A DNA stretch of 64,000 bases, taken from the NCBI GenBank assembly GCA_038249115.1, contig JBBRWQ010000003.1, positions 16,461 through 80,460 of the forward strand, given 5' to 3'. Shown here piece by piece: positions 35,308 to 43,426 of the stretch (position 1 is its first letter; every line of letters starts with the position of its first letter). The position numbers and the translations under genes were made by a program. Origin of the DNA: UBA4719 sp038249115 (lineage in GTDB: Bacteria > Actinomycetota > Actinomycetes > Actinomycetales > Dermatophilaceae). The notes below the pieces were generated by a model. That model did not search any database and was not told where the DNA came from. It worked only from the letters and a program-made list of their open reading frames with translations.

Positions 35308-35686
35308 AGGCGGGATTGAACATCGTGGGCACGCCGTGCTTGTAGGTCACTCGGCCGTGCGCGGTCAGGTAGGTGCCCGGCACGACACCGCCGATCCGGC
35401 GACGGCCGAGCCAGACGAGGTTGAGGGTCTTGCTGCCGTCGTACAGCTCTGCCACCAACGCCGGGACGTTGACGCGGGGTCGCAGCGTGACGCTTCGGAT
35501 AGAGCCACAGACACTGGCCTCGGAACGGTCGACCAGCTCGGCGATGGGGGTGGCACCTTGACGCCATGTATCTTCCTGAAGCTCGCGGGCCTCGAACTCC
35601 AGCTCGGAGCTGGCCAGACGGCTCGCCAGACGCGCGAACAGCCCTGGTCTGGTGTCACGGACGCGAGTGCGCTGCTCGTGTGTCAT
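35279..35686 (-). CDS. OB-fold nucleic-acid-binding domain protein
   Basis: 135 aa. A helical N-terminus (LFARLASRLASSELEFEARELQED) is followed by an OB fold: IAELVDRSEASVCGSIRSVTLRPRVNVPALVAELYDGSKTLNLVWLGRRRIGGVVPGTYLTAHGRVTY. The GRRRIGGVVPG loop is typical of the actinobacterial family. It may bind nucleic acid, but no partner is known. It overlaps the DUF3159 gene downstream and follows DUF3710 by 16 bp on the same strand. Confidence 0.88.
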   Translation of the reverse strand: MTHEQRTRVRDTRPGLFARLASRLASSELEFEARELQEDTWRQGATPIAELVDRSEASVCGSIRSVTLRPRVNVPALVAELYDGSKTLNLVWLGRRRIGGVVPGTYLTAHGRVTYKHGVPTMFNPAYEIKPTRGH

Positions 35687-35702
35687 CGCTGGCTCTCACC
35701 AC

Positions 35703-36464
35703 CTAGTGGATCTCGGTGATCTCGGGTCCGCGTTCGAACGGTTTGAGGTCGTTCAGCTGCGGAGCTCCAGTCTCGTCGTCCGCCACGTCCTCGACAACCG
35801 GCTCGGACTGGTCGGGCAGCTTCAGTGGCAGGAGCTCGCGTGGCGCCATGGCTTCGTCACCGCGCACGATCACCGTGTCCCGAACGACGTCCAACAGCAC
35901 GGACGCAGCACCCTCATCTATGGCCGCCCGCCCGCTGAGGACTGCGCGCAGGAACCAGCGCGGGCCGTCGACACCGATGAAACGAGCCGGCGAGAAGACC
36001 GTGCGGCCATCAAGGCCAGTGCCAGGCATCCGGGCCTGCAGCTCGGCTCCCAACGGACCGCTGGTCAGATCGGCGGTGCCGCCCTGGCTGGTGATGCTGG
36101 CTGCGATCTCGGTGCGAATATCGTGCCAGATGCCTTCGCTGCGCGGCGCGGCAAAGACCTGCAGCTGAACGGCGGACTCACCCAGTACTGCGGTGACCCC
36201 GACCACGTTCTGAGACGCCTGGTCAACCTCGAGGCGCAGCTCCATGCCCGGCACACCGGTCACCCACATTGACCCGAGATCGAGGCGCCCGTCCAGACCC
36301 GCCACCTCGGAACGGTCGAATGGGCCGCGCTTCTCGTCACCTGCTTCGGGAGTGTCCGGCAGCCCTGAACCTTGAGGGTTGGCCGCGCCATCGGGGCCCG
36401 TCGGGTCCAGCTGGTGAGGGGGCACGGGATTGGTGTCTTTGGTGCCACGGCGGAAGATGCCCAC
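35703..36464 (-). CDS. DUF3710 family protein
   Basis: 253 aa, GTG start MGIFRRGTKD. The first 45 residues are polar and Pro/Gly rich. The conserved part runs from GPFDRSEVAGLDGRLDLGSMWV through MELRLEVDQASQNVVGVTAVLGESAVQLQVFAAPRSEGIWHDIRTEI to RWFLRAVLSGRAAI. Soluble, actinobacteria-restricted, function unknown. It starts 6 bp after the dut stop, so cotranscription with dut is likely. Confidence 0.9.
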   Translation of the reverse strand: MGIFRRGTKDTNPVPPHQLDPTGPDGAANPQGSGLPDTPEAGDEKRGPFDRSEVAGLDGRLDLGSMWVTGVPGMELRLEVDQASQNVVGVTAVLGESAVQLQVFAAPRSEGIWHDIRTEIAASITSQGGTADLTSGPLGAELQARMPGTGLDGRTVFSPARFIGVDGPRWFLRAVLSGRAAIDEGAASVLLDVVRDTVIVRGDEAMAPRELLPLKLPDQSEPVVEDVADDETGAPQLNDLKPFERGPEITEIH

Positions 36465-36470
36465 GTGTCG

Positions 36471-36959
36471 TCAGTCCTTAGATATCGTCGTCGAAGCGGG
36501 TGGCGAGCCGAACCCTCCACTGGCTCCATGTCCAGTGTCCCCCCGTTGGCTGCCCGGCAGATAGTCCACTTCGACGAAATGGGCCTCGTTGACCCGTTGA
36601 ACCACAAGCTGGGCGATCCGGTCGCCCCTGCTGATGGTGAACGCCTCGTGGATGTCGGTGTTGAGCAGGTTGACCAGGATCTCGCCGCGGTAGCCCGCGT
36701 CAATCGTGCCGGGTGCGTTGACCATGGTAATCCCGTGCCTGGCGGCCAGCCCCGAGCGCGGGTGCACGAACGCGGCATACCCTGCGGGCAGGGCGATAGC
36801 CACACCGGTGGGCACCAGAGCGCGCTGCCCCGGGGCGAGACTCACGTCCGTGCGGGCGTGCAGGTCCGCTCCCGCGTCGCCGTGGTGGGCGTAGCCGGGC
36901 AGCGGAAGGCCCGGATCCAGTCGCGAGATCAACACCTGGATTCGCGTTGGGTCAGTCAT
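36471..36959 (-). CDS. dut: dUTP diphosphatase
   Basis: 162 aa. Hydrolyses dUTP to dUMP, keeping uracil out of DNA and supplying thymidylate synthesis. All five trimeric-dUTPase motifs are present: DAGADL (28-33), PRSGLA, GTIDAGYRGE, GDRIAQLVV and the C-terminal RGDTGHGASGGFGS. It is followed closely by DUF3710. Another thymidylate-supply gene, tdk, lies 4 kb away. Confidence 0.97.
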   Translation of the reverse strand: MTDPTRIQVLISRLDPGLPLPGYAHHGDAGADLHARTDVSLAPGQRALVPTGVAIALPAGYAAFVHPRSGLAARHGITMVNAPGTIDAGYRGEILVNLLNTDIHEAFTISRGDRIAQLVVQRVNEAHFVEVDYLPGSQRGDTGHGASGGFGSPPASTTISKD

Positions 36960-37049
36960 CTGAGCAGCCGTTCATCGTGCATGTCGGTCATTCGTGAGGC
37001 CGTGCATCCGTACACCCATTGTCGCGACACCCGCAGCCGGCACTCCGAC

Positions 37050-37349
37050 TCAGCTGGCGCACTCGCGACACACCGGCTGGCCGCCGACTACCTTGGCCAG
37101 CTGACTGCGGTGATGCACGAGAAAACAGCGCGAACAGGTGAACTCATCAGCTTGCTTGGGAACCACACGAACAGACAGCTCCTCGCCGGACAGGTCTGCT
37201 CCGGGAAGCTCAAAGCCCTCGGCCTGTTCGGTCTCGTCGACGTCAACGGTCGAGGCGCTCTTGTCGACGCGCCGCGACTTCAGCTCCTCGATCGAGTCTT
37301 CGGCGTCGTCGTCGTCGGTCTTGCGTGGCGCGTCATAGTCAGTCGCCAT
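37050..37349 (-). CDS. DUF4193 zinc-ribbon-like protein
   Basis: 99 aa. MATDYDAPRKTDDDDAEDS is a very acidic start, followed by ESIEELKSRR-type helix (SIEELKSRRVDKSAS). The C-terminal FTCSRCFLVHHRSQLA...QPVCRECAS has two CxxC pairs that should bind zinc. The family is universal in actinobacteria and unstudied. It lies upstream of dut on the same strand with a 90-bp gap. Confidence 0.93.
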   Translation of the reverse strand: MATDYDAPRKTDDDDAEDSIEELKSRRVDKSASTVDVDETEQAEGFELPGADLSGEELSVRVVPKQADEFTCSRCFLVHHRSQLAKVVGGQPVCRECAS

Positions 37350-37535
37350 GGCGAGTGTCGCCCTTCCTTGAAGGTCATAAAGAGGATCCGTGGTTCGTCG
37401 CTGGGGGGGTCAACGACCGGCCGGCTGTTTTTGTGCCCGCTTGCGCGGCGGATTGTGCCCTATCTGCCCCCTCCCTGTCACCTTGGGGCTCCCGACCACC
37501 CAGACACCGCCTCAGTCTGGGGCCGATACGGCCTG

Positions 37536-38411
37536 TCAGCGCAGCGGCGCCAAGCCCTCCAGACGGGACAGCAGAGCGGCATGTACGCCGGGTCCGGCCG
37601 CCACCACAGCCGCCTCGCCGGGGGCCATCTCGCTCAGTCCCGTGACCAGCGCCCCCGCCTCGGTGGCGATGACCCAGCCGGCCGCGAGGTCCCAGGGGTT
37701 GAGGCCGGACTCGTAGTACGCGTCGACCGTGCCACAGGCGACCGCGCACAGATCCAGCGCAGCGCTGCCGGCCCGCCGGATGTCCCGGATCTCGGGCAGG
37801 ATGGCGGCAAGAACCTCACCCTGGCGTGCGCGGACCTCGGGTAGGTATCCGAACCCGGTGGCCACCAGCGACGTCAGCAGCTCGTCGACGGGGTTGACCC
37901 TGATCGCCGTGTCGTGATCGCCCTGACGTACATAGGCACCGCCGAGCAGCCGAGCGTGGAAGATCTCCATGGTGAGGGGGTTGCAGATCGCGCCGGCCAC
38001 CGGTCGCCACTGCCCCGGCCTCGCTGGGTCGCCGATGACGGCCGCCACCGACACGCAGTAGGCCGGGATCTCGTAGAGGTAGTTGACGGTGCCGTCGATC
38101 GGGTCGATGACCCAGGTGATGTCCGAGCTTCCGGGTGAGGTCCCGTCCTCCTCGCCGAGAATCGCGTCGTCGGGCCGGGCCCCCAGCAGATGAGCGCGCA
38201 GGAGCGCTTCGGACTGTTGGTCCATCACGGTCACGATGTCGTTGACGCTGCTCTTGGTGTCCAGCACACCAAGAGCGCGTGGCCGTTCCTGCACGATGAA
38301 CTCGCCGGCCGCACTGGCAGCAGAGACAGCCAGATCTTCGAGCTCGCGAAGGAACAGCTGTGGCAGCGGGTCCGACAGCCCCACGCCGGAGAAATTCAGC
38401 TTGGCGCACAT
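37536..38411 (-). CDS. Inositol monophosphatase family protein
   Basis: 291 aa. Mg2+-dependent phosphatase of the IMPase/FBPase superfamily. Motif ILGEEDGT gives the first metal-binding glutamates; WVIDPIDGTVNYLY is the D-P-I-D-G-T core; LNPWDLAAGWVIATEAG is the second signature. Substrate may be inositol phosphate, histidinol phosphate or a related sugar phosphate. The ATG shares its A with the ferrochelatase stop (TGATG), which fixes MCAKLNFSGVG as the start and makes the pair coupled. Confidence 0.93.
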   Translation of the reverse strand: MCAKLNFSGVGLSDPLPQLFLRELEDLAVSAASAAGEFIVQERPRALGVLDTKSSVNDIVTVMDQQSEALLRAHLLGARPDDAILGEEDGTSPGSSDITWVIDPIDGTVNYLYEIPAYCVSVAAVIGDPARPGQWRPVAGAICNPLTMEIFHARLLGGAYVRQGDHDTAIRVNPVDELLTSLVATGFGYLPEVRARQGEVLAAILPEIRDIRRAGSAALDLCAVACGTVDAYYESGLNPWDLAAGWVIATEAGALVTGLSEMAPGEAAVVAAGPGVHAALLSRLEGLAPLR

Positions 38412-39541
38412 CAGTCGGACCCGCACAGGGCTGGCTTGGCGGCTCTGAGGTTGGGGCAACAACCGGGGCGGCATATGGGCGGGAACGCGTCGCTGCCCGG
38501 CCAGGAAAGAACGTCGACCGGAGCCTGCCCGCGGGCCTGCGCGGCCCGTTCGGACACGAGGTCGACCAGACCCGACACGAACTCGGGGTCGGTCCCCACG
38601 GTGGGCACCCGGACCATCTCCAGACCGAGTTCGGCCGCCGTCTCTGCAGCCTCGGTATCGAGGTCGAAACGGACCTCCATGTGATCCGAGACGAATCCGA
38701 TCGGGGCCATCACAACCGTTTTCACCCCGTCGGCGACCAGAGTCCGTAGCGCATCGTTGACGTCGGGCTCGAGCCACGGCTGGGTGGGAGGGCCTGAGCG
38801 GGAGCAGTAGACCAGCTCGTGGGCCAGGCTTCGGTCCAGAGTGGCGTTGACCTCTTCGGTGATGGCTGCGGCCAGGGCCAGGTGCTGGCGTCGGTAGGCG
38901 TTGCCCTCACCGTCGCCCGGACCCGAGGTGTCATCCATCCCGTCGGGGATCGAATGGGTGACGAAGACCAGCCGGAGGTCGTCGTCGTCGCGCGGCCCGA
39001 GAGCACGCACAGCTTCGGTCACGTGGCGTGAGTTGACCCGCGAAAAGCCAGGGTGGTTGAAGTAGGGCCGCACCTTGTCGACCTCGATCACCCGGCCCTC
39101 GTCGGCAAGCGTCTGCACCGCAGCAGCAAGGTCCTCGCGGTACTGCCGGCACGAGGAGTACGAGCTGTACGCGCTGGTCACGATGGTCACCACGCGGCGG
39201 ATACCGGCCTCATGGGCCTCACGCAGCGCACCGGTGACGAAGGGGTGGAAGTTCCGGTTGCCCCACAGCAGTGGCGTCGGGATCTCACGTCGGTCCAGCT
39301 CTTCGCGCAGGGCGGTCAGCAGGGCTCGGTTCTGGTCGTTGATGGGGCTCTTGCCACCGAACGAGTAGTAGTGCTCGGCCACGGTGGTGAGCCGCTCGTC
39401 GGGGATGCCGCGTCCGGCAGTCGCGTTGCGCAGGAAGGGCATCACGTCGTCGGGCTTGTTCGGACCGCCGAAGGAGAGCAGCAGTATGCCGTCGTAAGGG
39501 GCGAGCGGTCCGGGGTCGGTCCCGGGATGGGGCGAGGTCAC
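38411..39541 (-). CDS. cpfC: Coproporphyrin ferrochelatase (HemH/CpfC)
   Basis: 376 aa from GTG 39541, with GGAG 7 bp upstream. Inserts iron into coproporphyrin III in the actinobacterial heme route. Recognisable parts: YDGILLLSFGGPNKPDDVMPFLRN, WGNRNFHPF with the metal-site His, FVTHSIPDGMDD, and VVMAPIGFVSDHMEVRFDLD. The C-terminal cysteines (ICRPGCC, CG) plus one in SYSSCRQYRE fit the [2Fe-2S] cluster of actinobacterial enzymes. The open frame continues far upstream over sepH antisense; that part is not used. The product feeds ChdC, encoded 27 kb away. Confidence 0.95.
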   Translation of the reverse strand: MTSPHPGTDPGPLAPYDGILLLSFGGPNKPDDVMPFLRNATAGRGIPDERLTTVAEHYYSFGGKSPINDQNRALLTALREELDRREIPTPLLWGNRNFHPFVTGALREAHEAGIRRVVTIVTSAYSSYSSCRQYREDLAAAVQTLADEGRVIEVDKVRPYFNHPGFSRVNSRHVTEAVRALGPRDDDDLRLVFVTHSIPDGMDDTSGPGDGEGNAYRRQHLALAAAITEEVNATLDRSLAHELVYCSRSGPPTQPWLEPDVNDALRTLVADGVKTVVMAPIGFVSDHMEVRFDLDTEAAETAAELGLEMVRVPTVGTDPEFVSGLVDLVSERAAQARGQAPVDVLSWPGSDAFPPICRPGCCPNLRAAKPALCGSD

Positions 39542-39664
39542 AGAGATTCTCCGGTTCGAAGGGGTACCACGGTTGTCCCCAAAACTACCGTTGCGGCGTG
39601 GCATCCGCCCGGTCGCGGTCGAAGATGGCAGAGTCTGTGCTGTCGGGCGACTCAGGAGATGGCG

Positions 39665-40807
39665 ATGCAGGACCTGCAACTTATCGGCGTGCATGAGGAC
39701 GGTGAGCACCTCCTGCTCAGCGGAGCCGAGGGCGCGCGTTTTCGAATGCCGGTCGACGAGCCGTTGCGGGCAGCGATCCGGCACGATCGACCGCGACTGG
39801 GCCGACTTCCGATCGATGCCGACGGTGGCTTGCGTCCCCGCGATGTCCAGGCCCTGATCCGGGCCGGTGCCTCCGCTGAGGAGACCGCCGAGCGTGCGGG
39901 GTGGTCGGTCGAGAAGGTCCACCGTTACGAGGGTCCCATCCTGGCCGAACGTGAGCACGTCGCAGGCCTCGCGCGCAGCGCCCGTCTTCGCGCACGCAAC
40001 GGTGCTTCCAGCGGCGGCAGCGCGCCGACGCTGTCCGCGAGGGTGGCCGAGCGGCTCAAGGGCCGTGGGGTCGACCCCAGAGAGGTCATCTGGGACTCCT
40101 GGCGGGCAGATGACGGCCCGTGGACCGTCGTGCTGACCTTCGCTGCCGGCGGACGTCAGCGCCAGGCTGCATGGAGCTTCGACCTTGCCGACCGTGCCGT
40201 CTCCGCCGTCGATGACGAGGCTCGCTGGCTGAGCGAGGAGCAGGACCTCGCTCCTGGGCCGATCCCGGCGCCGCATCTCGCCTCGGCATCGCTGCGGGTC
40301 ACCACCGTCTACGACCTGGAGGCCGAGGGTGGACTGCTGCCGGGCGCCCTCGCCGATCACCACGATCACCACGATGACCCGATCGACCTGATGACCGCGA
40401 TGCGCGAGCGCACCACTGCACGTAGCCGTCGCAGGCCGGGCGTGCGTCGTGGCCCGCTGACAACCCCGACCAATGTGCCCGGCGCCGGTGACCATGCCCC
40501 CGATGAGGCACTCCCCCTCGACGACCTGGCCTACGACCCCGAGACGATGCCACCGCCCCCGGGAGCCCACGCCGATCCCGATCCCCTGGGCGTTGACGGG
40601 CAACCGCACGACGACGCCGCCGGCTATCTCATCGAGCTGCCGGAAGAACAGGTCGGGCGGATCGCAACGGAGACGGCACGTGCGACCAAACCGGCGAGCA
40701 AGCGGTCGCGACACGGGGCTGCACGCAAAGGCGGGCGACCGACCGTCCCTGCCTGGGACGAGATCATGTTCGGCTCCAGACCGGGCGCCAACCGCTCGTC
40801 ATCGTGA
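39665..40807 (+). CDS. sepH: Septation protein SepH
   Basis: 380 aa. SepH stimulates FtsZ assembly in actinobacteria. The N-terminal DUF3071 is clear: MQDLQLIGVHEDGEHLLLSG...DVQALIRAGASAEETAERAGWSVEKVHRYEGPILAEREHVA, with a helix-turn-helix-like fold. WTVVLTFAAGGRQRQAAWSFDL begins the second conserved part. The C-terminus is long, acidic and Pro-rich (PDEALPLDDLAYDPETMPPPP), ending in a basic patch (KPASKRSRHGAARKGGRP) that probably contacts FtsZ or the membrane. GGAG is well spaced for ATG 39665 rather than ATG 39659. It diverges from cpfC. Confidence 0.94.
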   Translation: MQDLQLIGVHEDGEHLLLSGAEGARFRMPVDEPLRAAIRHDRPRLGRLPIDADGGLRPRDVQALIRAGASAEETAERAGWSVEKVHRYEGPILAEREHVAGLARSARLRARNGASSGGSAPTLSARVAERLKGRGVDPREVIWDSWRADDGPWTVVLTFAAGGRQRQAAWSFDLADRAVSAVDDEARWLSEEQDLAPGPIPAPHLASASLRVTTVYDLEAEGGLLPGALADHHDHHDDPIDLMTAMRERTTARSRRRPGVRRGPLTTPTNVPGAGDHAPDEALPLDDLAYDPETMPPPPGAHADPDPLGVDGQPHDDAAGYLIELPEEQVGRIATETARATKPASKRSRHGAARKGGRPTVPAWDEIMFGSRPGANRSSS

Positions 40808-40826
40808 ACCCGGAGCCCCTCGGGGT
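40808..40826. terminator. Short hairpin between convergent sepH and tdk
   Basis: ACCCGGAG-CCC-CTCGGGGT, an 8-bp stem with one mismatch, filling the 18-bp gap between the two stops. Its position suggests a compact two-way terminator; no T-run. Confidence 0.4.
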
Positions 40827-41512
40827 CAGACTGTGAGCCTCGGCACCGGGATCGGGCAGTAGTCGAGCTCGAACGGCAGGACCTCCGGCGAGATCGCGAC
40901 AGCGCGGGCAGCATGTGAGGTCATCCGGCGCATGTAGTGACGCCGGCAGAGAACCTCGTACTCCACCAGGCCGACCTCATCCGGCGCGATGTCCCCCACC
41001 ACGACCTGCTCGCCCTCCAGAACCATTACGCCATCGACCACCCGGGCGTTCTGGGTGGCGCGGTGGCCACACCAGCACAACGCTTCGACCTGCAGCGTCT
41101 GAACGCGGTCGGCCAGCTCGATCATCCGCTGGGACCCGGGGAAGAGCGCCGTCCTGAAGTCGGCGGTGATGCCGAAGGCGTAGACGTCCACATCCATCTC
41201 GTCGACAAGTCGTGCGAGCTGCTCAACCTGCACTGGGGTGTAGAACTGGGCCTCGTCGCAGATCAGGTAGTCCACGCGTTGGCCGCTGGTGGCGCGGCCG
41301 ACCACGACGTCCCAGAAGTCGAGGCCGTCAACGACCTCAAAGGCCGTGGTGGCCAGGCCGAGACGGGATGACAGCACCGCCTCGCCAGCCCTGTCGTGCT
41401 TGGTGAAGATCAGCCCAGACCGCCCCCTGACCGAATGGTTGTGATCCATCTGAAGGGCAAGGGTGGACTTGCCGCAGTCCATCGTGCCGGAGAAGAAGAC
41501 GAGTTCAGCCAC
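40826..41512 (-). CDS. tdk: Thymidine kinase
   Basis: 228 aa, GTG start. Phosphorylates thymidine in the salvage pathway. The P-loop SGTMDCGKST is at residues of about 8-17. VDYLICDEAQFY is the DEAQ motif with the catalytic Glu region. The lasso/zinc cysteines are in CWCGHRATQNARV and later CRRH. VYAFGITADFRTALFPGS is the usual type II TK block. Convergent with sepH and 25 bp downstream of a phosphodiesterase gene. Confidence 0.96.
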   Translation of the reverse strand: MAELVFFSGTMDCGKSTLALQMDHNHSVRGRSGLIFTKHDRAGEAVLSSRLGLATTAFEVVDGLDFWDVVVGRATSGQRVDYLICDEAQFYTPVQVEQLARLVDEMDVDVYAFGITADFRTALFPGSQRMIELADRVQTLQVEALCWCGHRATQNARVVDGVMVLEGEQVVVGDIAPDEVGLVEYEVLCRRHYMRRMTSHAARAVAISPEVLPFELDYCPIPVPRLTV

Positions 41513-41537
41513 GACAAAGGACTCTAATGGGTGCGGG

Positions 41538-42704
41538 TCACAGCCCCCCGGCGCTATCCCTCGCGGTCACCTGGAACAACGGAATCGCCATCTCCTCGGG
41601 AGTCAGCGATCCGTGAAGACCCAACAACGCCAACAGTTGTGGGCGCGCGGTCCGGGAGTCGACAATGGCGAAGTTGTCGCGCATCGCCACGATTATGTCG
41701 CCGATTCGAGGCAGCACACGCTCCGAGACGACGCCGAACAAGCCATGCCCGATCGCCTCATCCCGGCTGAGCACCCAAGCCCGTGTATCGACCCGCTCGC
41801 GCCACGTGGCCAAGACATCGTCGATCGCGCCGGGCTCGCAGTACAGCTGCAGGGAACGCGCCTCGCCACCCACGTGCCGCACGCCTCCGGCCAGCTCGAG
41901 GTCGTGAGCCAGATCGATCCGAAGCGCGTGGGGGGCGTCGACCATGCCGTGGTCGGCGGTGACATAGACCGCGGTGTCCGAAGGGACTTCGGCGACGAGC
42001 CGGGCGAGGGAACGGTCGATCAGCTCCAGCTCATCACCCCACTCCCAGGACTGGCAGCCGTGGACGTGCCCCACCTTGTCGAGCTCTCCCCAGTAGAGAT
42101 AGACGAGGGCCCGCTTGCTGGCCCGAACTCCAGTGAGCGTCGCGTCGACTCGCGCCTCAAGGGAATGCGCCGCCTTGAATGCGCCGCCGCGCAAGGCCGC
42201 ATTGGTCAGGCCCGAGCCGTCGAAGAATCCCGGACCGATGCGGGTGACGGCCACCCCGCCCCTTGCGACGCGCTCAAAAACGGTCTGAATCGGCTGCCAT
42301 ATCCGCGGATCCGGTCCGTTCTCCCACGACAGCTCGTTGAGCAGGCGGTCCTCGCCGGGGACCAGCACCTCATAGCCGACCAGCCCGTGAGCGCCGGGTG
42401 GCAGACCAGTGCCAAAGGTCCCCATGCTCGTCGCGGTCGTCGACGGAAATCCCGCACAGAGCCGGTATGCCGACGGCAACAGCCCGCGCAGGAAGGGCGC
42501 ATGACCGCTGCGCCGGCGCAACAGGTCGTATCCGAGCCCGTCGATGAGGACCACCACCGCGCGCCGTGCCGGCGGCAGGTCGAGCAGCTCGCGTGGCCCA
42601 CCCTGGTCCCCCGGCTCGGCCACACCCAACGACCGAGCCACGGCCGGCAGTACGCCCGCCAGCCCCGAGGCGTCATAGGCCGGGGGCAGGTTCTGGTCGA
42701 ACAC
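41538..42704 (-). CDS. Alkaline-phosphatase-superfamily phosphodiesterase
   Basis: 388 aa from GTG 42704, with GAGG upstream. Nucleotide-pyrophosphatase/phosphodiesterase fold. The first metal site VVVLIDGLGYDLL is followed by the nucleophile Thr in FPSTTATSMGTFGTGLPPGAHGLVGYE. The second metal sites are YWGELDKVGHVHG and YVTADHGMVD. No signal peptide, so it acts inside the cell. Substrate unknown; actinobacterial members typically lie beside DUF5998, as here. The start just follows the DUF5998 stop, so they are likely cotranscribed. Confidence 0.9.
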   Translation of the reverse strand: MFDQNLPPAYDASGLAGVLPAVARSLGVAEPGDQGGPRELLDLPPARRAVVVLIDGLGYDLLRRRSGHAPFLRGLLPSAYRLCAGFPSTTATSMGTFGTGLPPGAHGLVGYEVLVPGEDRLLNELSWENGPDPRIWQPIQTVFERVARGGVAVTRIGPGFFDGSGLTNAALRGGAFKAAHSLEARVDATLTGVRASKRALVYLYWGELDKVGHVHGCQSWEWGDELELIDRSLARLVAEVPSDTAVYVTADHGMVDAPHALRIDLAHDLELAGGVRHVGGEARSLQLYCEPGAIDDVLATWRERVDTRAWVLSRDEAIGHGLFGVVSERVLPRIGDIIVAMRDNFAIVDSRTARPQLLALLGLHGSLTPEEMAIPLFQVTARDSAGGL

Positions 42705-42714
42705 GGAGGTGACC

Positions 42715-43338
42715 TCAGCGCCCGATGGCCGCCGACAGCGACCGGGCGAACGCCATGGCCTGGGCCAGATCCGGCTCCCCATCGGCATCTGCGCTGATCC
42801 GCAGACCGATGTCATCCGTGGCGATGGTGCCCTCAAACCCGTGGTCGGCCTCGCAGTTAGGGTCACCGCAGGTGGCAGGAACCACGTCGACCCGGCTGAC
42901 CGCACCCCAGCCAAGGGTCAGGGTGAGCTCTCGCCCCAGGGAACCGGGCACGTAGGTCGACGGGGACGTCACCACGTGGGTGAGCATGACGCCTCGAACC
43001 GCACTGAGTGGCACACACTCAGATGTCGCCGTCACTGTGGCGCGAGCCGGTTTGTCGTCCGGTTGCGGGCCATCTTCTTCGGCTGAGTGATCGTCTGCAT
43101 GAGCGACCACAAGCCGCGTGGGGGTGAGGGCGAGCACGGTGATGTGGCGGCGGACGCTGTCCTGGTCGAACGTCGTCTCCTGGTGCACCAGGTGGGAGAC
43201 GACCTCGTCACCGGCGACGGCCGACTCGACCACATCGGCCACCAGGGCAGGGTAGTAGCCGGCGCGTTCGATGTCCTTGGTCAGCGAGCTCGGCAGCGGT
43301 GGCCGTTGCCTCGTGGCCTGGTCAGCGGTGTTTGCCAT
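42715..43338 (-). CDS. DUF5998 family protein
   Basis: 207 aa. The conserved start LPSSLTKDIERAGYYPALVADVVESAVAGDEVVSHLVHQETTF is typical. DSVRRHITVLALTPTRLVVAHADDH follows, and a Cys-containing block (VVPATCGDPNCEADHGFEGTIATDDIGLRISADADG) resembles a small metal-binding element. Function unknown. I start at MANTADQATR; further in-frame ATGs upstream lack a ribosome site. Confidence 0.85.
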   Translation of the reverse strand: MANTADQATRQRPPLPSSLTKDIERAGYYPALVADVVESAVAGDEVVSHLVHQETTFDQDSVRRHITVLALTPTRLVVAHADDHSAEEDGPQPDDKPARATVTATSECVPLSAVRGVMLTHVVTSPSTYVPGSLGRELTLTLGWGAVSRVDVVPATCGDPNCEADHGFEGTIATDDIGLRISADADGEPDLAQAMAFARSLSAAIGR

Positions 43339-43426
43339 AAGACACATCTTGACGCATGCCCCGCTCACCGCTCACCACCTGCCCCGGTTTGTCCGCGACT
43401 GAGGCGGGCGCCACACCGTTCGTGCG

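Noticed and set aside
37395..37440. CCGGCCGG followed by five Ts as a terminator
   Set aside because: It would act on the plus strand, where no gene ends nearby; the stem is only a short palindrome.
39542..40714. Upstream extension of the ferrochelatase frame
   Set aside because: Runs antisense through sepH. The family start and GGAG-GTG at 39541 fix the true start.
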